A stretch of 20,998 nt of DNA from positions 1-20,998 of the IMG/VR virus record IMGVR_UViG_3300044522_000254; one strand, 5' to 3'. The notes beneath the pieces are model-generated. The model searched no databases. It was not told where the DNA came from and saw only the letters and a list, made by a program, of their open reading frames with translations. Shown in pieces: positions 1 through 7,654 of this stretch. Numbering within the stretch: position 1 is the first letter of the stretch; each line of letters begins with the position of its first letter. The DNA is from a virus. The position numbers and the translations under genes were made by a program.

Positions 1-611
1 AATTCTGATTCATACATTTCTATTTTGTGTGTTTTTATAGTTTGAGTAACTGTGTTTTTTGTTTTTGTTTCGTAATATGATGTTAATTCAGATTGCATTG
101 ACTTTTGTCTAAACCACGTTTTTAATCCTATCGTTTCATATTGACTTGAAAGTAAATCTTTATATGAAAATTTGGTAGTTCTATCTTCGTCAAGTGCTGT
201 TATATAGAATGGGTTTGTATAATACGAACTATCATCATAAGTAAATTTAAGATATATCAAATCATTATGACAGTCAACATTTGGAGTTATTGACCAATAG
301 TACAAACCTGTTGCGTAAAGGTCAATAACTATATCACTATCAATAGTTGTAGAAGTATTGTCAATACGAATAGTCTCTGCATTAGTTACTTCTTGAATTG
401 AATATGAATACAACAAATTGATAAGTAATGAATCATCTTCAACTTTTAATATCGATACAGTATATGGACTACTTAAATCTATTGTTGTTTTCTGTGTATA
501 ACTATTATTAGGAAGCAGTTGTATTCCTCCAAACTCATAAAAACTATTTCTTTGGCTATCTTTAAAATAGAGAGCTTCTGCCTTTGTCGTGTATAAATTT
601 ATTGCACTCAT
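1..611 (-). CDS. Tail fibre-like protein, N-terminal part (runs off window)
   Basis: This is an incomplete gene: the ATG is at 611 and the reading frame stays open to the left edge, giving about 203 residues. The first 38 residues are encoded by DNA identical to the start of the upstream gene at 3435 (exact 121-bp repeat). Downstream of that the two proteins stay alignable, sharing for example DLIYLKFT, YYTNPFYITALDEDR and the WFRQKS region, but this copy has an insertion of roughly 20 residues around residues 75-100. It is therefore a tandem paralogue of the 937-aa fibre-like protein and starts 11 bases after that gene's stop. A conserved N-terminus followed by a probably different distal part is what is expected of alternative phage tail fibres or appendages attached through the same anchor. 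The function is inferred from context. The C-terminal domains are not visible. Confidence 0.75.
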   Translation of the reverse strand, partial: MSAINLYTTKAEALYFKDSQRNSFYEFGGIQLLPNNSYTQKTTIDLSSPYTVSILKVEDDSLLINLLYSYSIQEVTNAETIRIDNTSTTIDSDIVIDLYATGLYYWSITPNVDCHNDLIYLKFTYDDSSYYTNPFYITALDEDRTTKFSYKDLLSSQYETIGLKTWFRQKSMQSELTSYYETKTKNTVTQTIKTHKIEMYESE

Positions 612-616
612 AATTA
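496..616. repeat. Exact 121-bp direct repeat, copy 1
   Basis: Bases 496-616 match 3320-3440 without a single difference, and the identity stops abruptly on both sides. The repeat covers the first 38 codons or so of two tandem fibre-like genes plus five bases upstream of each ATG. Such identity between otherwise diverged paralogues suggests recent recombination or gene conversion. Confidence 0.95.
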
Positions 617-621
617 TTTAT

Positions 622-3435
622 TTACCATATTGAATAATATGCATTAATATACGACTCTATATTTTCTCTATTAGCTGTACTAGCTACATTTGGAAATGAC
701 ATTATTTCAGAGATATACCCATCTGTATAGCCATAGAATCCCGTACCACCAGTCCTTCCAATCACTATATCAGAGTTTGTAACTGTTAATGAAGTCACAT
801 CGTATGGAATTAATAGCGACCCATTTGACCAAGCATTTGTTGTTGATGTATCTGCTATTAATTCATATAATCTATTTATACCTGGTGAATTTGTATATCC
901 AGTAAATGTACCCTGAGTTCCATAACTTATACTATTTCCACTTGGCACATAAAATCTTTGAGCAGGAGCAGCAAGTGAAAAAAGTAAACACGTACTGGTA
1001 GGGGCTAACCCATTACCTAAAGTATAAGTAGAAACATTATTAAAAGGAACTGATGTGTCATTAGCACTTAAAAAAGTTGAGTTTAATTGGATAAATCTAA
1101 TAGCAACTTTTCCATCGGTAGTTTCTAAATTACCTGATTGAACTAATCTTGGCTGATTTGTGATATTTGCACGTGTTGTATTTTTATCATTTCCACTTTG
1201 GTCAAACCACGTAACAACAAATATGTCACAAGTATTATATCCATCAATATTTGTATATCCACTTGAAGCAGCAAACTCGCCTAATGTTGTTGCATCTGTA
1301 TAAGTTCCAGATATATAAGTAACAGGACTATCTAGCCCTATTGTATTGTTTGAATTGAAATATACGTTTACTACTGTTGTAGTGACGCTTGGGGTTAAAG
1401 TCGTTCTTCTTACTCTCAAACATTTACGAGTAAAAGTATTGCTCAATCTTCTTAATGAATAAGCGTGATATGATGGATATAATCCATTTATAAGATTTAA
1501 GTTTGGAACAGCCAATGCTGTAAATGTTACTTCTTCTCCATAAGTAGTTTTTACACTATTAGTCGCATAGGCTCTAACTTTGTATGTAAAACCAGGTGTT
1601 AATCCAGTCATATCACTAATAAATATCCCTGCCCCCGCTCCATTGATTGTTCTTGGATTTGATACTATATTAGGATTTCCTGCGGTATTCCAACACACAC
1701 CTCTAGCTGTAACATCAAAACCACCATCATTAACAACTTCTCCACCACAAGTAGCAATTTTTGTTGAAATTTCCGTAACAATATCTGTGGTTACTGTGGC
1801 TTCTCCAGCTTCAGTAAGAACTTGTACATTATTAGCGTATGTAACAACCCCATCTATAAGTGCGTAAGCTCTAATGTGATAAGTTGTATTAGGTCTTAAT
1901 CCAAATATGTCGATAGTGTATGCCCCATTTATATTTTCACTTGTTATTTTAGTGTTCGCTAATGTTGGATTTATAGATTTACCATATACTATACCTCTCT
2001 CACTTATATTTCCTGAAAAATCATTTGGTATATATCCTCCAGTTCCTGTAATTTCATCTCCTACTACGTCTAATGGGGGTGTAGTTGTAAACCCTGAAAT
2101 TACATACATATCTTTTATAAGCCTTATTGATGCACCTCTATTAAGAGTAATTGTTGAAGGGTAATAATTTTGGAATCTATTTGATGTACTTTCTAAACGA
2201 ACATTAAGTGTAAATGGCATATCTTTTGCCCACCAATATCCAAAATTGCCTAAATCTGAAAATATCGTAGAATCTAACCCTGATTTAGACCCTCCAGGCA
2301 ATGCTGTAAATCCACTAGTGTTAGTCCCAGTATTTCCGATGCTCCAATGATAAGTTCCACTTTCTTTTAACTTAGCTCCTGATACTGAATTTCCTCCTAA
2401 AGATAATGATAAATTTGTCCAATCTGTGTATAATGCTGCTGACCATCCTATTGGAGCTATGTTTTTTCTATTTGCTATTTGCAATTCTGTTGGGGGATTC
2501 GATTCTTCTGTATGTATTCCCATCAATGCATACCAATTATACAATCTTCCATATATTGTTCCATTTGATGTGCTGTCTTCATAATAACGCCAAGCTCCAG
2601 TCTTTAATGCCGCCCATCCAGTTTTTACTTCAGGAATAGGAGTTCCATCTCTATAACTATCTGTGTTTAAATTATATCTATCCCATATTCTATAATCTGG
2701 CATTACATCACTTCCTGAAAATGAGGGTTCAAACTGAGATTTACCAACTAAAGTGAATTTTATCTTTCCAAAGTTCTCTTGCTGTGTTAATTCAGGTATT
2801 TTAACTGCTTCAAATAAATTATATCTCGTATCACGTATATATAAGCTAGAACTTTTAAGTATTTCAGCTGTCATAATTAAATCATCTATACTCATAAATT
2901 CTGATTCATATATATGTAGCATATTTGTCTTTATAGCTTGAGTAACTGTATTACCAGTCGATGATTCATAATATGTAGTTAATTCAGATTGTTTTGATTT
3001 CTGTCTAAACCACACTTTTAGGCTTATTGATTCATAATTATTTAATTCGAAATCTCTGTATGTAAATTTAGTTACCCTATCTTCATCTAACGCTGTTATA
3101 TAGAAAGGATTTGTGTAATATGTATTTGTTCCGTTTGTGAATTTAAGATAAATTAAATCCTTACCAAAATCATTTCTTGGAGTCATAGACAAATAATATG
3201 GACTTGGAGCTCCAATTACTTCTTGAATTGAATATGAAATATTACCAACAGCCGAATCATCAGCGACTTTTAATACCGACACAACATAAGAGTTTCCAAA
3301 ATTTGTTGTTATTTTTTGAGTATAACTATTATTAGGAAGCAGTTGTATTCCTCCAAACTCATAAAAACTATTTCTTTGGCTATCTTTAAAATAGAGAGCT
3401 TCTGCCTTTGTCGTGTATAAATTTATTGCACTCAT
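622..3435 (-). CDS. Modular tail fibre-like protein with FISUMP, Fn3-like and AbfB/LamG-like domains
   Basis: This 937-aa protein is probably a distal tail or fibre component involved in binding the host surface. Visible modules are: residues 1-240, an N-terminal region shared with the next gene; about 247-443, a FISUMP (Fib_succ_major) domain with GAWRYYED, YGRLYNWYA, SLGG, SGFTALPGG and the terminal SIRLIKD motif; about 444-541 and 545-640, two Fn3-like repeats with ERGIVYG...NPT, ARGVCWNT...NP and YKVRAYA; about 648-937, a domain with AYSLRRLS, CLRVRR, WFDQSGN and QPRLVQSG, as in arabinofuranosidase-B-like/concanavalin-type domains of Bacteroidota phages and surface proteins. I chose the ATG at 3435, two bases after the upstream stop, because the paralogous gene starts at the same MSAINLY sequence. 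The frame extends 44 codons further upstream, but only inside the previous gene. Catalytic activity is not demonstrated, so a binding role is as likely. Confidence 0.8.
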   Translation of the reverse strand: MSAINLYTTKAEALYFKDSQRNSFYEFGGIQLLPNNSYTQKITTNFGNSYVVSVLKVADDSAVGNISYSIQEVIGAPSPYYLSMTPRNDFGKDLIYLKFTNGTNTYYTNPFYITALDEDRVTKFTYRDFELNNYESISLKVWFRQKSKQSELTTYYESSTGNTVTQAIKTNMLHIYESEFMSIDDLIMTAEILKSSSLYIRDTRYNLFEAVKIPELTQQENFGKIKFTLVGKSQFEPSFSGSDVMPDYRIWDRYNLNTDSYRDGTPIPEVKTGWAALKTGAWRYYEDSTSNGTIYGRLYNWYALMGIHTEESNPPTELQIANRKNIAPIGWSAALYTDWTNLSLSLGGNSVSGAKLKESGTYHWSIGNTGTNTSGFTALPGGSKSGLDSTIFSDLGNFGYWWAKDMPFTLNVRLESTSNRFQNYYPSTITLNRGASIRLIKDMYVISGFTTTPPLDVVGDEITGTGGYIPNDFSGNISERGIVYGKSINPTLANTKITSENINGAYTIDIFGLRPNTTYHIRAYALIDGVVTYANNVQVLTEAGEATVTTDIVTEISTKIATCGGEVVNDGGFDVTARGVCWNTAGNPNIVSNPRTINGAGAGIFISDMTGLTPGFTYKVRAYATNSVKTTYGEEVTFTALAVPNLNLINGLYPSYHAYSLRRLSNTFTRKCLRVRRTTLTPSVTTTVVNVYFNSNNTIGLDSPVTYISGTYTDATTLGEFAASSGYTNIDGYNTCDIFVVTWFDQSGNDKNTTRANITNQPRLVQSGNLETTDGKVAIRFIQLNSTFLSANDTSVPFNNVSTYTLGNGLAPTSTCLLFSLAAPAQRFYVPSGNSISYGTQGTFTGYTNSPGINRLYELIADTSTTNAWSNGSLLIPYDVTSLTVTNSDIVIGRTGGTGFYGYTDGYISEIMSFPNVASTANRENIESYINAYYSIW

Positions 3436-3440
3436 AATTA
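3320..3440. repeat. Exact 121-bp direct repeat, copy 2
   Basis: This is the partner of 496-616. It includes the final TAA of the upstream tail-tip gene (3440-3438) and the first codons of the 937-aa fibre-like gene. Confidence 0.95.
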
Positions 3441-6400
3441 ATCTTTTATTAGTCTTACTGAAAAACCTATTCTCTTGCTGTAATAATCTCTGACTGCTAA
3501 ACTTTGGATATAATACAAGGTACGTGACCAAGAGAAAGATGCATCTTTTTCTGATGAACTCCACCAATACCCTAAATTACCAATACTGCTGAATGTTCCG
3601 CTACTGCCATCTCTAAAACCTGCTGGAAGCCCTGTAAACGCACTTTCATTTGTTGCTTCTGCATTAGGATTTGTCCAATGTGATAATCCAGTTTCCTTCA
3701 TTTTTCCACCAGCAAAATCTTCTCCACCTAAGTAAGTAATTAATGTAGTCCATTCTGTATCTGAAGGAATGTGATACCCGAGTGGAGCTAATCCTCTACT
3801 ATCATTAACAGCATACCAATTATATAATTTACCATAAGTAGCTTCAGTTGCAGGGTCATTGTTATAATAACACCAAGCACCTGTTGTTAAGCCTTGCCAA
3901 GCTGTTGGGTCAGTTACTTGGGGTATTACTGTACCATCTCTGTATGTAGATACATTAAGATTTCTATTAGTCCATTTTTGTGTTCCAATTACTACATATT
4001 CTTTTAATAATCTTACTGACAGACCGCTTGTTTTACTACTATTTCCTATAACTATATTGTCATCATTATGGTATAGGTTACGGTTAAATGCGTTAGTTGC
4101 ATTATTCTCAGTAGAACTCCAAAATCCTCCAGCATTATTAATTTCTGTAAAGTTACCGATGAATCTATATCCTGATGGAAGTGCTGTAAAACCGCTTTCA
4201 TTAGTAGCTCCTGTATTAGGATTTGTCCATAAGCCATCTCCTGTTGTTAAATTTCCTGTTGATTTTATTTTTCCTCCAGCAAGACTTTCTCCTCCTAAAC
4301 TACTTGTTAAAACCATAAATTCTGTATCTGTTGGTACATAATATCCTAATGGAGCTATTCCTCTACTATCATTAACAGCATACCAATTATACAATTTTCC
4401 ATATACGAGTCCATTAGGAGACGAATTAGCGTACCAACACCAAGCTCCTGTTGTTAATCCTGCCCAAGTAGTAGGGTCTGTAACTTGTGGTATTGTATCT
4501 CCATTTCTATATTTAACAACATCTAAGTTCTCAACCATCCAAATTTGATTTCCAATTTGAACATCAGTAACTCCACCTAAAAAACTTATTTCTTGTCCGT
4601 AACTTGTTCCATTTGCGTTAGTAGCAAAAGCTCTTGCATAATAATTTGTAAATTGAACTAATGGATACATTAAACTTGTAAATGAAGCATACCCACTTCC
4701 ATTGTATGTTTTAGTGTTTAACGCAATAGTTGGATTAGAACTTGTACTCCACACCATTCCTTTATCTATTATTGTAGAATAACCATCTGACAATAGATTT
4801 CCTCCTGATAATTCACTAGTTCCTGATTTTGGAGATATTGCTTTCGTTTCAATTGTAGGAACAAATGATGAATTAAATTTTTCTTCTGCCTTTATAGTTA
4901 ATTCCTTAGTTAAATTCTCATACTTCATACTCATTGGATATAACAAAATAGGTAATCCATTATTGTCGTATGTAGTAATATAACCTCTTACATTTCTTAC
5001 ATTATTTTGTAATGTTATATAGTCTGAATATTCAACATTTGCAAATACCACATCGTTATATATGAATGGACTTAAAATTGGAGTTGTATTGATAAATCCA
5101 GTTTCTATACCATCTCCCTCTTTTAATGTAATATTATTATAAGTAGAAGTAAACCCCTTGTTGTTTTTGTAAGATGATAATGTTATAGGTAGCGTTCTAT
5201 TATATATATTACAAGTAGCCAAGTATTTCAACCAATGGTTATTTATATTTCTTTTTATCGAATACCTTAAATTAGCAAAAGCTTGACTAGATATAATTGA
5301 TTCATTTATATTTGTAATACCGCCATCAGTATACGAAGTATATGGGTTTACAGTAGGATTTGGAGAATAATTATAAGTAGTTGCAGGAACATTTGATGAT
5401 TCAGATAAATCACTTAATCTTTTTAAGTCCATATAATAAACGCCTGAATTTGAAGCTTCTATTACCTCGTATACTCCTTTATTATAAGCTGAAGTTATAG
5501 TTACAGTAGCTCCATTAACAGGGAAAGCAGTAGAACTCCAAGCAGATGATTTAGTTATTCTTATTTTTCTTATGCCTAATGGAGCTATACCAGTACTTGT
5601 AAAATAATGTGCTAAAATTATAGGTGTTTGACTCCCGTTTATCGGTAATCCACTACCAGTTCCATCGCTAAAACCTACGTAACTATAAGCTGTTTCAAAA
5701 TATGTTGTGCCACTATCATTTATTCTTTCTAAGTAAATATAAGTAATTGCGTTGCCTGACACAACTTGAGCTAAAGGCGTAATCGATTTTATAAAATAAT
5801 TTCCCTTATTTAAATCACTTGTTATATTTAATTTATCTCCGATTACTAATGGCAATAATGCTAAATTAAGGTCTATACTTCTTAAGGCTAAGTATTCAAA
5901 ACTACCATCATATTTGTGGTAAACACTAAAACTTGAACTTTTAAATTCCTCTGTTGTCAATCTTGAATCTACTATAAATAAAGTGTCATCATTTTGAGAT
6001 GATGTAGTCGAGGACAAATCTATCGCCTTTCTTCTGTTTTCTTCAATTAAAAATGAATCCCTTACCCATTCAATAGATATATCTTTTTTATTCTCTACGC
6101 TTTTATTTTTTAATACCCATTTAGACTCTCCATTAATTACATCATAAGAGTTTAATATTTCATTTTCCTTTTGCGATTGAAATTTCTTATATCCATAATT
6201 AAACTCATTAATCTGAAATCTTGGATTAAATGTTTTGTTAAATGATGAAAATTGAACATTAGTGAATGTCTTAATTGGAGTTTCAGTATAAAAATCATCC
6301 TCAGTACCAAAAAATATTTTAGTTTCAGTTACCCCTAAATTTGTATAATCAGTTATTTGCCAATCTACATTTAACTCTACAAGTGATTTTTCTAAATCTT

Positions 6401-7652
6401 CTAAAGAAACTAAAAAAGGTCTTTTAATAAGTTTTAATGCAGGAAGATTTACTCCATCATCAACAATTTCACTTACCTCAGTTAAACCTCTTAAAAAGTT
6501 ACCGTTTAACAGTCTATTGTTGTAAAAAGTACCTGCTGAATCAAATCTTGGAGCATCTATATTTAATCCTGAAATTGATTTGACAACTTGTCGCATTACA
6601 TCTATTAGCCTAAACGATAAAGAAACAGAGTTTACAGAATCAACTTCCGCCTCTATTTCCATTTGAGAACCTGTTTGTTTGTATTTAATTTCACTGACAC
6701 CGCCACCATCGTGTGCTACTTGAAATCTATTGTACATCCAAAGCGAATGCCCTTGTGAAATTAATGGAATTTCAAAAGTACCTGATATAGTGTATGTTTT
6801 TTGACTTGACCCTGCTCCATAATGCGATTCAAAAACCGATTGTGGGAATATATATTCAGTAGCAGAATTAAAGCTAGAACCATACCGATACGCAAATTCT
6901 CCATAGGCATCTCCGCTCCCTGCTCCTCCTAATGGGTTTGTAGACCTATTTCTTAGATATAAATCCGCTGTAAATTCAGATATTTTTATTTTTACATTTT
7001 TTAAATCTCCATTTTTTGCTGTTAAAAGCTTTGTCCCATCACCATCTCCAGTATTAGAAGCTCCAAAAGATGTGTCAATAGAAGAATCGTATAATTCTCC
7101 TGAATAGCTATAATATCTTGTAGTTGTACTGCCACCTGTGTCTACAACAGTCTGATAGTCAAATCCGTCTTTTTTCCACCTTGAGTTTTCAGTCACTGGC
7201 TTGGAAATCATTATAATATTCTGAGTAGGTAATGGAGCAATATAATTGCCATCGATGTCTTTATCACTCAATAAATCAACTTTAACAGACTTTCTTCGTT
7301 TTACTATCTGTTTACTTGACTGCTGAATAACTTTACATTTAAAGTACTCGAAATCGTCTGTAATAGCAGTAGCAAAGTCTAACTCTCCAATTACTTGTGT
7401 AGAAATAACTAACTCTACAATAGATTCAAATCCATAAGTGTTGTTGTATTGTAATAACTTATCTAAATAATGATTACGATATTTAACAAACTCAAACTGC
7501 ACTTCGCCACCATTAAAAGATACATCACGACCATATCCTTTGTCTTTTTGCTTTAACTGAAAATCAACCGTAGCAAAGTTGATAGGTTCATCAATGCTAA
7601 GGTATACATCTTCGTTATTTCTAAATCTTAGTTGGAAAGTTTCTCCTGCCAT
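3438..7652 (-). CDS. Large tail-tip/baseplate-like protein ending in Fn3 and two tandem FISUMP domains
   Basis: This 1404-aa protein starts two bases after the tape measure stop, the usual place for distal tail, tail-tip or host-specificity proteins. The N-terminal part (about residues 1-130, with QLRFRNNEDVYLSIDEP and a run of beta-rich sequence) and the long middle are not assignable to a named family by eye, but look like an all-beta structural tail protein. The C-terminus is clearer: an Fn3-like repeat at about 933-1027 (KGMVWSTSSNPT, YYARAFATNANG), then two consecutive FISUMP domains at about 1028-1218 and 1219-1404. Both domains contain GAWC, YGKLYNWYAVNDSRG, APLGY, a SLGGE/YLGGE glycine turn, a FWSSTE/WWSSSE motif and an ending of SVRLLKE or SVRLIKD. 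FISUMP domains are common in Bacteroidota surface proteins, so a receptor-contact role is inferred. No secretion signal is present, which fits a virion protein. Confidence 0.8.
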   Translation of the reverse strand: MAGETFQLRFRNNEDVYLSIDEPINFATVDFQLKQKDKGYGRDVSFNGGEVQFEFVKYRNHYLDKLLQYNNTYGFESIVELVISTQVIGELDFATAITDDFEYFKCKVIQQSSKQIVKRRKSVKVDLLSDKDIDGNYIAPLPTQNIIMISKPVTENSRWKKDGFDYQTVVDTGGSTTTRYYSYSGELYDSSIDTSFGASNTGDGDGTKLLTAKNGDLKNVKIKISEFTADLYLRNRSTNPLGGAGSGDAYGEFAYRYGSSFNSATEYIFPQSVFESHYGAGSSQKTYTISGTFEIPLISQGHSLWMYNRFQVAHDGGGVSEIKYKQTGSQMEIEAEVDSVNSVSLSFRLIDVMRQVVKSISGLNIDAPRFDSAGTFYNNRLLNGNFLRGLTEVSEIVDDGVNLPALKLIKRPFLVSLEDLEKSLVELNVDWQITDYTNLGVTETKIFFGTEDDFYTETPIKTFTNVQFSSFNKTFNPRFQINEFNYGYKKFQSQKENEILNSYDVINGESKWVLKNKSVENKKDISIEWVRDSFLIEENRRKAIDLSSTTSSQNDDTLFIVDSRLTTEEFKSSSFSVYHKYDGSFEYLALRSIDLNLALLPLVIGDKLNITSDLNKGNYFIKSITPLAQVVSGNAITYIYLERINDSGTTYFETAYSYVGFSDGTGSGLPINGSQTPIILAHYFTSTGIAPLGIRKIRITKSSAWSSTAFPVNGATVTITSAYNKGVYEVIEASNSGVYYMDLKRLSDLSESSNVPATTYNYSPNPTVNPYTSYTDGGITNINESIISSQAFANLRYSIKRNINNHWLKYLATCNIYNRTLPITLSSYKNNKGFTSTYNNITLKEGDGIETGFINTTPILSPFIYNDVVFANVEYSDYITLQNNVRNVRGYITTYDNNGLPILLYPMSMKYENLTKELTIKAEEKFNSSFVPTIETKAISPKSGTSELSGGNLLSDGYSTIIDKGMVWSTSSNPTIALNTKTYNGSGYASFTSLMYPLVQFTNYYARAFATNANGTSYGQEISFLGGVTDVQIGNQIWMVENLDVVKYRNGDTIPQVTDPTTWAGLTTGAWCWYANSSPNGLVYGKLYNWYAVNDSRGIAPLGYYVPTDTEFMVLTSSLGGESLAGGKIKSTGNLTTGDGLWTNPNTGATNESGFTALPSGYRFIGNFTEINNAGGFWSSTENNATNAFNRNLYHNDDNIVIGNSSKTSGLSVRLLKEYVVIGTQKWTNRNLNVSTYRDGTVIPQVTDPTAWQGLTTGAWCYYNNDPATEATYGKLYNWYAVNDSRGLAPLGYHIPSDTEWTTLITYLGGEDFAGGKMKETGLSHWTNPNAEATNESAFTGLPAGFRDGSSGTFSSIGNLGYWWSSSEKDASFSWSRTLYYIQSLAVRDYYSKRIGFSVRLIKD
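3784..3836. repeat. FISUMP-coding repeat, distal copy
   Basis: This 53-base stretch matches 4351-4403 with three differences. It encodes the YGKLYNWYAVNDSRGLAP core of the second FISUMP domain. A weaker third relative (gcataccaattatacaat) lies near 2527 in the next gene. It reflects domain duplication within the protein. Confidence 0.85.
4351..4403. repeat. FISUMP-coding repeat, proximal copy
   Basis: Partner of 3784-3836, encoding YGKLYNWYAVNDSRGIAP of the first FISUMP domain. The offset between copies is 567 bases, which is about the length of one domain. Confidence 0.85.
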
Positions 7653-7654
7653 AA

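Noticed and set aside
3436-3567. Longer start for the 937-aa fibre-like gene, giving an N-terminus that looks like a signal peptide (MVEFIRKRCIFLLVTYLVLY)
   Set aside because: The extra 44 codons lie inside the end of the upstream FISUMP-coding gene, where they are an out-of-frame reading. The paralogous gene starts at the same MSAINLY sequence, and the ATG at 3435 sits two bases after the upstream stop.
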